Assembly (NCBI RefSeq): GCF_003952525.1
Contig: NZ_CP034451.1
Span: 5,866,501-5,930,500, forward strand
Direction: 5' to 3'
From: Mesorhizobium sp. M3A.F.Ca.ET.080.04.2.1
GTDB taxonomy: Bacteria; Pseudomonadota; Alphaproteobacteria; Rhizobiales; Rhizobiaceae
Length of the DNA stretch: 64,000 nucleotides
Under the pieces are notes generated by a model. The model was not told the DNA's origin and searched no databases. It saw only the letters and a program-made list of their open reading frames with translations. Position numbers and translations under genes: made by a program. Position 1 is the first letter of the stretch, and each line of letters starts with the position of its first letter. This document shows, in pieces, positions 26,662 through 35,102 of the stretch.

Positions 26662-27246
26662 ATGGCGTCGCCCATCATCGACTTCCTGCTGAGCCGCAAT
26701 TCCGCGCCGATACCGGACCTCAAGGAGCCGGCGCCGAGCGATGCGGAGATCGCTACAATGATCGCCGCCGCTTCGCGGGTGCCGGACCATGGCAGGCTCG
26801 AGCCCTGGCGCTTCATCCTCTATCGCGGCGAGGCGCGGAACGAGATCGGCAGGAAGCTCGCGACACTTGCCGAGCAGCGGGAAGGGCCACTGACCGAAGG
26901 CCGCCGCAATCAGGAACTGGCGCGTTTCTCGCGCGCGCCGCTGGTGATCGGCGTGGTCTCGGTGCCGCGGGAGAATCCTAAGATCCCGCAATGGGAGATG
27001 TTCCTGTCGGGCGGAATGGCGGCTATGAATCTGATGATCGCGGCCAATGCGCTAGGCTATGGCACCAACATGATCAGCAACTGGTATTCCGACGTTGCCG
27101 AGGGCAGGGCGATCCTCGGTTTGTCGCCGCAGGAGCGCGTCGTCGGTTTCGTTCATATCGGCTCCTACCAGGGCCCCGCGCCGGAACGGCCCCGGCCAGA
27201 TCCGGCGAGGCTCTACGCCGACTATTGCGGGCCCTGGGTCGGATAG
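26662..27246 (+). CDS. Nitroreductase-family flavoprotein
   Basis: The 194-residue product belongs to the FMN-dependent nitroreductase family: N-terminal SRNSAPIPDLKEPAPS, ASRVPDHGRLEPWRF for FMN phosphate binding, and the conserved ALGYGTNMISNWY and GFVHIGSY blocks. It resembles the small YdjA-like branch. The frame is open further upstream, but the ATG at 26662 follows AGGAGA at normal spacing. The next gene starts on the base after its stop, so the two are co-expressed. The substrate is not predictable from sequence. Confidence 0.88.
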   Translation: MASPIIDFLLSRNSAPIPDLKEPAPSDAEIATMIAAASRVPDHGRLEPWRFILYRGEARNEIGRKLATLAEQREGPLTEGRRNQELARFSRAPLVIGVVSVPRENPKIPQWEMFLSGGMAAMNLMIAANALGYGTNMISNWYSDVAEGRAILGLSPQERVVGFVHIGSYQGPAPERPRPDPARLYADYCGPWVG

Positions 27247-27855
27247 ATGTTCTACGAGCCTTCGAAGGGGCATGGCCTGCCGCACGATCCGTCGAAGGCG
27301 ATCGTCGCGCCGCGCCCCATCGGATGGATCTCGACGTTGAATAGGGCGGGTGAGATCAATCTCGCGCCCTATTCCTTCTTCAATGCCTTTTCGACACGCC
27401 CCTTCATCGTATGGTTCTCATCGGAAGGCGCGAAGGACAGCGCCACTTTCGCCGAAGAGACGGGCGAGTTCGTCGCCAATCTCGTCAGCCGCGAGCTGGC
27501 GCAAAAGATGAACCGCACGGCGGTCGATGCGCCGCGCGGCGTCAGCGAGTTCGGCTACGCCGATCTCGCCATGGCGCCATCGCGCCTGGTTGCGCCGCCG
27601 CGCGTGGCGGAGGCGCCGGCCGCGTTGGAATGCCGGGTGACGGAAATCCTGCGGCCAAAGGCGCTGGACGGTTCGCAGACCAGCGCCATCGTCGTTGCCG
27701 GCGAGGTCATTGGCGTTCACATCGACGATGCCTATCTCAAAGACGGCCAGTTCGACATCGTCAGGGCCGGCAATGTCGCCCGCCTCGGCTATATGGACTA
27801 TGCCAGCGTCAACGAGATATTTTCGATGCGCCGGCCGCGCTGGGGAAAGGATTAG
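27247..27855 (+). CDS. Flavin-reductase-like FMN-binding protein
   Basis: The 202-residue protein has the flavin reductase-like (split-barrel) pattern: APRPIGWISTLNRAGEINLAPYSFFNAFS and later FVANLVSRELAQKMN. Members bind FMN and reduce it with NAD(P)H or act as oxidoreductases. Its ATG immediately follows the TAG of the nitroreductase gene, so translation is coupled and the two flavoproteins may share a substrate or electron flow. The TAG stop is in the same frame as the methyltransferase remnant that follows. Confidence 0.88.
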   Translation: MFYEPSKGHGLPHDPSKAIVAPRPIGWISTLNRAGEINLAPYSFFNAFSTRPFIVWFSSEGAKDSATFAEETGEFVANLVSRELAQKMNRTAVDAPRGVSEFGYADLAMAPSRLVAPPRVAEAPAALECRVTEILRPKALDGSQTSAIVVAGEVIGVHIDDAYLKDGQFDIVRAGNVARLGYMDYASVNEIFSMRRPRWGKD

Positions 27856-27873
27856 CCGCCCGGGCACGGCACG

Positions 27874-28002
27874 ATGCTTGTCTTCATTGCGCTGCTCGCA
27901 ATTCGCATCCCGATCGAAGAAAAGACGCTGCGCACCGGCCTGCGCGGCTACGACGACTACGCGGCGAATGTTCGCTACCGGGTGATCCCGATGAGCTGGT
28001 AG
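27874..28002 (+). pseudogene. 3' remnant of an isoprenylcysteine methyltransferase-like gene
   Basis: A 42-codon frame from an ATG at 27874 to the TAG at 28000-28002 encodes a short hydrophobic stretch followed by RIPIEEKTLRTGLRGYDDY and VRYRVIPMSW. This matches the usual C-terminus of ICMT/PEMT-like membrane methyltransferases (EE-x-x-L, then L-x-GY-x-[DE]Y, then V-[RK]-Y-R-x-[IV]-P-x-x-W). The N-terminal transmembrane helices and the cofactor part are missing, so this is a decayed or truncated gene. It could be expressed as a short peptide, but function is unlikely. Confidence 0.65.
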
Positions 28003-28013
28003 CGGAGTTGGAT

Positions 28014-28895
28014 TCACGCAGACATGCCCGCGGCCCTGGCGCGAGCCAGCAGCCGTTCGGCCAAACGAAGATGCGGCCGATCATACATCTTGCCGTCGAT
28101 GCCGATCACACCGGGATTCCCGGCCGCCGCAAAGGCGTCGACGATCGCCCGCGAACGCTCGATCGCCTCGGCCGAGGGGGTGAAGACGGCATTGATGACC
28201 GGCACTTGCGCGGGGTGGATCGCCATCTTGCCGGTAAAGCCGTCGCGTTCGGCCTCGCGGCATTCGGCCTCCAACGCAGCCATGTCACGGAAATCGGGAA
28301 AGATCGTGTCGACAGCGACGATTTCCGCCGCTCCCGCCGCCAGGATGGTCATGGCGCGCGCCAGCCGGAAAACGTCAGTGTAGTGCCCGTTCTCGTCGCG
28401 TGCCGCGCGTGCGCCAATTGCCGCCGACAGGTCCTCGGCGCCCCAGGTCAGCCCGGACAGGCGCGCGCTTGCTCCGGCATAGCTCGCCGCCGCAAGCACA
28501 CCGGCGGCGCTTTCGGTGATGATCGGCAGGATTCTTATCCCTCCGTCGGGCAGACCGTGTTCGGCTTCATGCACCCTGAGCTTTGCCGCGAGCTGCTGGA
28601 CATCCTGACCACTGTTCGACTTCGGCAGCATGATGCCGTCGGGCCTCACCGGAACCAGCTCCGAAAGATCGTCGTCGGTCAGGCCGGTCGACAGGTCGTT
28701 GACCCGCACATAAATGGCTGAGCTTGTCTGCCGTCTTTGGCCGGAGATGAAACTTGCTGCAACCGCGCGGGCCGCTGTCTTGTTGGCGAAGGCGACGGAA
28801 TCCTCGAGGTCGACGATGACCACGTCGGCGGCGGATCCGAATGCTTTTTCCAGCTTGCGTTCCGAATCCCCAGGCACGAAAAGCAGCGAGCGCAT
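28014..28895 (-). CDS. HpcH/HpaI-type CoA-ester lyase
   Basis: The 293-residue product belongs to the citrate lyase beta/malyl-CoA lyase family. It has RSLLFVPGDSERKLEKA, the metal/substrate block VIVDLEDSV, LPKSNS, the ITESAAGV stretch that supplies the active-site Glu, and GKMAIHPAQV. Such enzymes cleave or form malyl-CoA-type thioesters. The ATG at 28895 overlaps the TGA of the MaoC gene as ATGA, so the two are translationally coupled. An open extension upstream lies inside the MaoC gene and is rejected. The partner suggests an acyl-CoA hydratase/lyase pair. Confidence 0.9.
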   Translation of the reverse strand: MRSLLFVPGDSERKLEKAFGSAADVVIVDLEDSVAFANKTAARAVAASFISGQRRQTSSAIYVRVNDLSTGLTDDDLSELVPVRPDGIMLPKSNSGQDVQQLAAKLRVHEAEHGLPDGGIRILPIITESAAGVLAAASYAGASARLSGLTWGAEDLSAAIGARAARDENGHYTDVFRLARAMTILAAGAAEIVAVDTIFPDFRDMAALEAECREAERDGFTGKMAIHPAQVPVINAVFTPSAEAIERSRAIVDAFAAAGNPGVIGIDGKMYDRPHLRLAERLLARARAAGMSA

Positions 28896-29347
28896 CAGGC
28901 GGCCTTCTTCAGCATCATCGCTTGCCTTGTGCATTTGGCGACGAGAACATCATCCTGGTTATAGGCGCGGTGCTCGAATTCGACGATGCCGCGGTCCGGC
29001 TTCGATTTGGATTCGCGCGTCGAGACAACCGTGGTCTCGACGCGGATGGTGTCGCCATGGAAGACAGGGTGCGGAAACACCGTTTCCTTCATGCCGAGAT
29101 TGGCAACCGTGGTGCCGACAGTGATGTCGTTCACCGAAATGCCGATCATGAGGCCGAGCGTGAACAGCGAATTGACCAGGGGTTTGCCCCATTCGCTTTT
29201 CGCGGCAAAGTCGAAATCGATGTGCAGCGGCTGCGGGTTCAGCGTCATCACCGAAAACAGCATATTGTCGCTCTCGGTGACGGTCTTGCGCAGGGTGTGC
29301 CGGAACGTGTGACCGACGACGAACTCCTCGAGGTAAAGCCCGGCCAT
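28895..29347 (-). CDS. MaoC-family acyl-CoA hydratase
   Basis: A 150-residue hot-dog-fold protein of the MaoC dehydratase family. It has the active-site block MTLNPQPLHIDFDFA (the usual Asp is replaced by Asn-Pro-Gln in the first part; His remains), then GKPLVNSLFTLGLM. The ATG at 29347 follows GGAGG with eight bases of spacing and sets the length; the frame is open further upstream. It overlaps the CoA-ester lyase gene. Together they could act on a C4-C5 dicarboxylyl-CoA such as a methylmalyl-CoA, but the substrate is inference. Confidence 0.86.
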   Translation of the reverse strand: MAGLYLEEFVVGHTFRHTLRKTVTESDNMLFSVMTLNPQPLHIDFDFAAKSEWGKPLVNSLFTLGLMIGISVNDITVGTTVANLGMKETVFPHPVFHGDTIRVETTVVSTRESKSKPDRGIVEFEHRAYNQDDVLVAKCTRQAMMLKKAA

Positions 29348-29497
29348 GTCGTTTCCTCCGCTGGTCAGCGTTGGATAAGCGCTGCCCGTCGCCCCCGCAA
29401 GCCAGTTAATAAACATCGTGAACGGTTCGTAAACCATTTCCGGCATACCGTTTCCATTGGGGTCGGGGACTTCCGGCAAGGGGCGCAAGAAGACCGC

Positions 29498-30619
29498 ATG
29501 GTTGTTTCGCATTTTCTGAGGTGGATCGATACGGCTAGGGTCTCGGAGCGCGCTGCCGCCGCAAGCGCGCTAGCCCGCGCCTACATCAATTCCGACCTGC
29601 CGTTCGAGGACCGGTGTGCGGCCGAGGCGGCGCTGACGCTGCTGCTCGACGATGCCTCGTCGAAGGTTCGCCAGGCCCTCGCCGAAGCCTTGTCGATGAG
29701 CCATCATGCGCCGCTGCAGGTGATCAGCGCGCTGGCTTCCGACCAGCCGGAAGTGGCCGCGCTCGTCCTTGCCCGCTCGCCCTTGCTTACAGATGCCGAC
29801 CTCATCGATCGCGTCGCCTGCGGCCGGAAGGCGACGCAGAAGCTGATCGCCAACCGCCCGGTCGTCTCGATGCCGCTCGCTGCCGCGATCGCCGAGATCG
29901 GCGAGCCGGAGGCCTGCGCCGCGCTGATCGCCAACAGCGGTGCCGACATCGCCTCGCTGAGCTTTCGCCGCATGGCCGAACGGCATGGCCACCTGCCGCT
30001 GGTGCGCGAGGCGATGATTGCCGATGCGCGGCTCCCCGCCGACTGCCGGCACATGCTGCTGGTCAAGCTCGGCGAGACGCTCAAGGGTTCGCCGCTGGTT
30101 CTAGCGTTGATGGGCGCGGCGCGCGCCGACCGGGTGACGCGCGACGCTTGCGTGAAGGCATCCGTGACCCTGATCGAGGGTACGCGCGCGGAGGAACATG
30201 GCGCGCTCATCGAGCATCTGCGGCTGCGCGGCGATCTCACCGCAAGCTTCATCATCCGCACCATCGCCCATGGCAAGGTGGATTTCTTCGGCTCGGCGCT
30301 GGTGGCGCTGGCCCAGCAATCCGAGCAGCGGGTGAGAGCGCTGCTGGCGGGTGGGCATGACGTGGCGCTGCAAGCGCTGTTCCGCAGCGCCGGCCTCGCC
30401 GCCGCCACGCATGGCATCATCCTGCGCGCGCTGAAGGTCTGGCGCGAGGTCGCCAATGGCAAGCGCGTCGCCGGTGTGCAGGAAGTGAGTTGGCTGATGC
30501 TGAAGGAACTCGGCGGGCAATCGGCCGAGGGCGATCTGGTCGGGTTGGTGAAGTCGATCCACCTCGACGCGCTGCGCGAGAACGCGCGCGGCCATGCCCT
30601 CGCCATAGCGGCGGCGTAG
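29498..30619 (+). CDS. DUF2336 protein (HEAT-like helical repeats)
   Basis: The 373-residue protein matches the DUF2336 family: repeated helices such as RAAAASALARAYINSDLP, SKVRQALAEALSMSHHAP and ADLIDRVACGRKATQKLIANR, consistent with a HEAT-like alpha solenoid. No membrane segment or enzyme motif is visible. The family is widespread in alphaproteobacteria and its role is unknown. The preferred start is the ATG at 29498, where the family-like sequence begins; the open frame further upstream overlaps the MaoC gene antisense and is not coding. It is divergent from the MaoC/lyase pair. Confidence 0.8.
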   Translation: MVVSHFLRWIDTARVSERAAAASALARAYINSDLPFEDRCAAEAALTLLLDDASSKVRQALAEALSMSHHAPLQVISALASDQPEVAALVLARSPLLTDADLIDRVACGRKATQKLIANRPVVSMPLAAAIAEIGEPEACAALIANSGADIASLSFRRMAERHGHLPLVREAMIADARLPADCRHMLLVKLGETLKGSPLVLALMGAARADRVTRDACVKASVTLIEGTRAEEHGALIEHLRLRGDLTASFIIRTIAHGKVDFFGSALVALAQQSEQRVRALLAGGHDVALQALFRSAGLAAATHGIILRALKVWREVANGKRVAGVQEVSWLMLKELGGQSAEGDLVGLVKSIHLDALRENARGHALAIAAA

Positions 30620-30648
30620 CCGTCAGGCTCGGCCCTGTCACTTTGTTG

Positions 30649-30720
30649 ACGCAATTCAGGACGGGGGGCTACGCCGAAGGCGCCGAGGCTAACCGTTTCA
30701 CGTTTTTCCCGGGATTGGTT
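30649..30720. repeat. Diverged intergenic palindrome, copy 3
   Basis: It starts like the element at 25488 (GACGCAATTC, then GGACGG), has an insertion of about 25 bases rich in GGC/GCC, and ends with CCGTTTCACGTTTTTCCCGG and GATTG. Its right end runs into the 3' end of the transporter gene and encodes its last residues and stop. Confidence 0.6.
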
Positions 30721-32776
30721 TGGCGAAGAAGTCCGGATAGTCCTCCATCGCCGCGGCGATAATGCGCAGCGAGGCCGCGGCCTGCAGCATTTCGGGCCGG
30801 TCGCTGCGATCGGCGATGCCGGCCGCGTACTGCCTTGCCACGGCTATGATCGCAGTCTGCGGCTCGCCTTGCCGCCTGAACAGCAGTTCGCGCGCCAGAC
30901 CGCGCAGGAAGGTGCCGATGGATTCGACCGTTTCGTGCGGCACCGCGGCGTTCGCTTGCGCTTGGCGCAGCCGCAGCACTTCCAGCCCGATGGTGACGGC
31001 TGCGATGCTGCCGCCCAAAATCGGATCGCCTTTTCGGCCGGTTCGCTGCAGTTGTGGCATCAACTGGTTGATCCGATCGTAGGCAAGGCTTTCGAAGGCC
31101 GAACGCCGGGGAATGCGCTCATGCAGGCAAAGGCGCGCCAGGTCCTCGCGCATCGCCTGCAAGATGCGCTCCACGGTGCCCCAAGGGTCGGCCGGCAGCA
31201 CGGCGATGAAGACGCCGATGGCAATCAGGATGCCGACCAGGATCGAGGCCGATCCGGCGAGGAACGGGCCGGGGTTGTACGTCATCGACTGATGTGGGCT
31301 GAGGAAGGCGAGGAAGTTGATGGCGAAGGCGGTGGCGACGCCGACATGGCGCGGAGTGGCCATGCCGAGCGCGGCCGGCACCATGATCGGCACCACGAAG
31401 AGCGCGAACCAACCAAAGCCGGGCAGCGCCGGCAGGGCGATCTGACCGACGAGAAAGGCAAAGGGCAACGCCAGCACCGTTCCGGTGAAGAAGCCCCAGG
31501 CCGACTGGACCGGATCGGGACGCGACGCGAACAGGCTCGAGACGACGGCAACGAGAATGACGGTGCCGGCGGCTTCCGACCATTTGGTCGTCAGCCAAAA
31601 GGCAGTCACCAGAAGCGTGGCGAGGGCGGCGCGCACGGCATTGCGCCAGGCGGCGTGATAGTCACGGTGCACCACCAGCGCCGGCTGCCGCCGCCCGCGG
31701 GAAGGCTTGGCGACGGGAGAGCGAAGCGCGTCCAGCCCACGCATCACCTGGCTTAGCGCCTGGGCGAAATCGGCGGCGATGGTGAGGCGGGTGATGGTGC
31801 CGACCCTGTCTTCGCCGGGATCGGCAGGCGTGGTGGGCGTCTCCAGCGCCTTGGCCGCGATCGCATCGAGCCGCGCCACCCAACGGGCGGTGTCGTCGAG
31901 CGCGTCCGTCGCCGCCAGTTCGCCGACCAAGGCCTTCAACTCGCTGCGCACAGGGATGAGCGCGGCGTTCTTCGGCGCGGCATGTGTATGCAGCGCGCGG
32001 GCCGCGGAGAGTGCCCACAGAAGCTGGCCGATGGTGCGCCGCACCGGATGGGCGCGCGTGGCGAAGCTTGGCGCCTCCAGCCGCGCATAGGTGCGCATCT
32101 CGGCGAGCGTCTGGGCATCGGTGATCAGCTTGCGCTGCAGGGCGGCGAGGGTTGCTGGAACGCCGCCCGAAAACGCGCCTCCCGCATACTCGGCAAGATC
32201 GAGGATGCTGCGCTTCAGCCTGGATATGATGGCGTCGGCCGCCAGCTTCGGCAGAATCAGACGGCTGGTGACGCCGGCGCAGACGATGCCCAGCACGATT
32301 TCGGCGCAGCGGGCGACGGCGAGATCGACGACGAGATGCGGCTGCCCAAAGGCCGGCAAGCTGATGATCATGGCCGTATAGCCGGCAAGGGCGGCGCCAT
32401 AGGCCTCCGGATTGCGCAGCAGGGACGAGACGAGCGTGCAGACGCCGATCCAAAGCGCCAGCATCGTCACCAGCAGCCAGGGATTGGTGCCGAACAGCAA
32501 CGTGATGCCGACGGCGGCAAGGCCGCCGGCCAGCGTGCCGAGCAGCCTATAGAAGCCTTTCGCCAGCACCATGCCGGCTACGGGCTGCGCGACGATGAAC
32601 ACCGTCATCATCGCCCATTGCGGATGGTCGAGCTTGAGGGCGTAGGCGGCAAGCAGCGCGATCAGCCCTGCCGAAACCGTGCGCAGGGCAAAGATCCAGT
32701 CCGAGCGCGTGGGCTGCGTCAGTCCGTTGAGCGGTGTCTTGGCAAGCTCTTTCAGCCGCGTCCAGGTCACGTCCAA
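30698..32776 (-). CDS. FUSC/AaeB-type membrane transporter
   Basis: The 692-residue protein has the duplicated architecture of FUSC aromatic-acid exporters: an N-terminal block of about six membrane helices (roughly 28-175), a soluble helical middle domain (about 180-370), and a second block of membrane helices (about 380-530), then a cytosolic tail. The QPVAGMVLAKGFYRLLGTLAGG signature of the first half is conserved. Family members export p-hydroxybenzoate-like acids. It starts with TTG at 32776, close to GGAG; a GTG six bases on has better spacing. It is convergent with the DUF2336 gene. The last residues (KPIPGKT) come from the palindromic element. Confidence 0.88.
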   Translation of the reverse strand: MDVTWTRLKELAKTPLNGLTQPTRSDWIFALRTVSAGLIALLAAYALKLDHPQWAMMTVFIVAQPVAGMVLAKGFYRLLGTLAGGLAAVGITLLFGTNPWLLVTMLALWIGVCTLVSSLLRNPEAYGAALAGYTAMIISLPAFGQPHLVVDLAVARCAEIVLGIVCAGVTSRLILPKLAADAIISRLKRSILDLAEYAGGAFSGGVPATLAALQRKLITDAQTLAEMRTYARLEAPSFATRAHPVRRTIGQLLWALSAARALHTHAAPKNAALIPVRSELKALVGELAATDALDDTARWVARLDAIAAKALETPTTPADPGEDRVGTITRLTIAADFAQALSQVMRGLDALRSPVAKPSRGRRQPALVVHRDYHAAWRNAVRAALATLLVTAFWLTTKWSEAAGTVILVAVVSSLFASRPDPVQSAWGFFTGTVLALPFAFLVGQIALPALPGFGWFALFVVPIMVPAALGMATPRHVGVATAFAINFLAFLSPHQSMTYNPGPFLAGSASILVGILIAIGVFIAVLPADPWGTVERILQAMREDLARLCLHERIPRRSAFESLAYDRINQLMPQLQRTGRKGDPILGGSIAAVTIGLEVLRLRQAQANAAVPHETVESIGTFLRGLARELLFRRQGEPQTAIIAVARQYAAGIADRSDRPEMLQAAASLRIIAAAMEDYPDFFAKPIPGKT

Positions 32777-32813
32777 GTCTCCGTCGCGGAGCCTGTTATG
32801 GACCGGTCGGCGC

Positions 32814-34877
32814 TCAGATATCCAGCACGTCCGTCTCGGCGAACTCGGCGCGTTCCTGGATGAAGCGGAAGCGCGCCTCGGGCTTGGTGCCCATCAGCGC
32901 GTCGACGGCGTCCTTGGTCGCGTCCTCGGCATCGATCACATCGACCCTGAGCAGCGTGCGCTTTCTCGGGTCCATGGTTGTTTCCTTGAGCTGCGAGGCC
33001 ATCATCTCGCCCAGGCCCTTGAAGCGGCCGATCTCCACCTTGCCGCGCCCGGTAAATTCGCTGCGCAGCAGTTCGTCCTTGTGCGCATCGTCGCGCGCAT
33101 AGGCGACCTTGCCGCCCTGCCGGATCGAATAGAGCGGCGGCACCGCCATGTAGAGATGGCCGCCGCGAACGAGATTCGGCATTTCCTGAAAGAAGAAGGT
33201 GATCAGGAGCGAGGCTATGTGCGCGCCGTCGACGTCGGCGTCGGTCATGATGATGACGCGGTCGTAGCGCAGGTCTTCGTCGCGATACTTCGAACGCGTG
33301 CCGCAGCCGAGCGCCTGGATCAGATCCGAGATCTGCTGGTTGGCGGCAAGCTTGTCGTTGCCGGCGCTGGCGACATTGAGGATCTTGCCGCGCAGCGGCA
33401 GCACTGCCTGGCTGGCGCGGTCGCGTGCCTGCTTGGCGGAACCGCCGGCCGAGTCGCCTTCGACGATGAACAGTTCGGCACCGGCGGCGGCATTCTGGGT
33501 GCAGTCGGCGAGCTTGCCCGGCAGGCGCAGCTTGCGCACAGCGGTCTTGCGCGAAACTTCCTTTTCCTGGCGACGGCGCACGCGCTCGTCGGCGCGAGCG
33601 ATCACCCACTCCAGAAGCTTGGAGCCTTCCTGCGGATTGTCGGCCAGCCAATGGTCGAACGGGTCGCGGATCGCGGTCTCGACGATGCGCATCGCTTCGA
33701 TCGTCGCCAGCCTGTCCTTGGTCTGGCCGACGAACTCCGGCTCGCGGATGAACACCGACAGCATGCCGGCCGCCGAGATCATGACGTCTTCCGACGTGAT
33801 GATCGAGGCGCGCTTGTTGCCGATGAGGTCGGCATAGGCGCGCAGGCCGCGCGTCAGCACATTGCGGAAGCCGGCCTCGTGCGTGCCGCCTTCGGCGGTC
33901 GGGATGGTGTTGCAGTATGAGTTGAGGAAGCCGTCGCCGCCGAACCAGGTCACCGCCCATTCCAGCGAGCCGTGGCCGCCCTGCTTGTCGCTTTTTCCGG
34001 CGAAAACCTCACGCGTGACCTGGAACTCGTCGCCCAGCGTCGCCTTGAGATAGTCCTTCAGGCCGCCGGGAAAATGGAACTCTGCCTTGGCCGGCGTCTG
34101 ATCCTTTTCCTTGATCAGCGACGGGTCGCAGGTCCAGCGGATCTCGACGCCGCCGAACAGATAGGCTTTCGAGCGCGTCATGCGGTAAAGGCGCGCCGGC
34201 TCGAAGGCGGCGCCCCTGCCGAAGATCTGCTCGTCGGGATGGAAGCGGATCCTGGTGCCGCGCCGGTTGTGCACCTCGCCGAGCTGCTCCAGCCCGCTCA
34301 CCGGAATGCCGCGCGAGAAGCGCTGGCGATAGAGCTGACGGCCGCGCGCGACCTCAACCTCGAGGTGATCCGACAGCGCGTTGACCACGGAGACGCCGAC
34401 GCCGTGCAGGCCGCCGGAGGTCTCATAGACCTTGGAGTCGAACTTGCCGCCCGAATGCAGCGTCGTCATGATGACTTCGAGCGCCGGCTTCTTGAATTTC
34501 GGGTGCGGATCGACCGGGATGCCGCGGCCATTGTCGGTGACTGTCAGGAAGCCGTCGGCCGACAGCTCGACGTCGATGAAGGTGGCGTGGCCGGCAACCG
34601 CCTCGTCCATCGAATTGTCAATGACTTCGGCGAACAGGTGGTGCATCGCCTTGTCGTCAGTGCCGCCGATATACATGCCGGGCCGCCGGCGGACGGGCTC
34701 CAAGCCCTCCAGCACCTCGATATCGGCGGCGCTGTAGCTGTCGCTGCTGTCGCGGGCGGCGCTCGAACGCTTGGCGGCCTGCACCAGCGGATCGGCCGGG
34801 CGCGACGGCGCCCGCACCTGCTGCGGCTGCTTCTCACGATTGCCGAAAAGATCGCTGGTGTCGTCCATGCTGGCCAT
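32814..34877 (-). CDS. parE: DNA topoisomerase IV subunit B
   Basis: ParE supplies ATP hydrolysis for topoisomerase IV, which decatenates replicated chromosomes. The 687-residue protein has the GHKL ATPase motifs (VIDNSMDEAVAGH, DNGRGIPVD, GGLHGVGVSVVNAL), the transducer domain, and a TOPRIM domain with EGDSAGGSA and DADVDGAHI. The QTK loop and C-terminal RKRTLLRV block are present. The PHPKFKKPALE stretch supports ParE over GyrB, and the length is right for ParE. It is divergent from cpaB; a GTTC-N7-GTTC site lies in the region between them. ParC is not in the window. Confidence 0.95.
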   Translation of the reverse strand: MASMDDTSDLFGNREKQPQQVRAPSRPADPLVQAAKRSSAARDSSDSYSAADIEVLEGLEPVRRRPGMYIGGTDDKAMHHLFAEVIDNSMDEAVAGHATFIDVELSADGFLTVTDNGRGIPVDPHPKFKKPALEVIMTTLHSGGKFDSKVYETSGGLHGVGVSVVNALSDHLEVEVARGRQLYRQRFSRGIPVSGLEQLGEVHNRRGTRIRFHPDEQIFGRGAAFEPARLYRMTRSKAYLFGGVEIRWTCDPSLIKEKDQTPAKAEFHFPGGLKDYLKATLGDEFQVTREVFAGKSDKQGGHGSLEWAVTWFGGDGFLNSYCNTIPTAEGGTHEAGFRNVLTRGLRAYADLIGNKRASIITSEDVMISAAGMLSVFIREPEFVGQTKDRLATIEAMRIVETAIRDPFDHWLADNPQEGSKLLEWVIARADERVRRRQEKEVSRKTAVRKLRLPGKLADCTQNAAAGAELFIVEGDSAGGSAKQARDRASQAVLPLRGKILNVASAGNDKLAANQQISDLIQALGCGTRSKYRDEDLRYDRVIIMTDADVDGAHIASLLITFFFQEMPNLVRGGHLYMAVPPLYSIRQGGKVAYARDDAHKDELLRSEFTGRGKVEIGRFKGLGEMMASQLKETTMDPRKRTLLRVDVIDAEDATKDAVDALMGTKPEARFRFIQERAEFAETDVLDI

Positions 34878-34934
34878 TAAGTCCGGTACTGCGAATCACT
34901 GCTCGATACTGCCACGCTTTTGGCGGGCGAACGA

Positions 34935-34949
34935 GTTCCTGTTCCGTTC
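34935..34949. promoter_or_regulatory. Candidate LexA (SOS) box between parE and cpaB
   Basis: GTTC-CTGTTCC-GTTC matches the alphaproteobacterial LexA consensus GTTC-N7-GTTC exactly. It lies 58 bases upstream of the parE start. Eight fixed bases are expected about once or twice by chance in a window this size, so this is a suggestion only. Confidence 0.3.
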
Positions 34950-35102
34950 AGGGTTCAAAGTCTCTCTTATTCTAAAACCATTCGATAACCAAGCCGCCGG
35001 AAATAGGGCGCTCCGCACACCGTCGGATTCCTGATTCTTTAACAATGATGCCTAACGTGAAGTGCAACAAGCAAAAGACCACGGGGCGTCAGGGGTTTCA
35101 TT

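Noticed and set aside
35030..35060. Possible CtrA site upstream of cpaB
   Set aside because: A TTAA and a later TAAC are present, but the spacing and second half-site do not fit TTAA-N7-TTAA.
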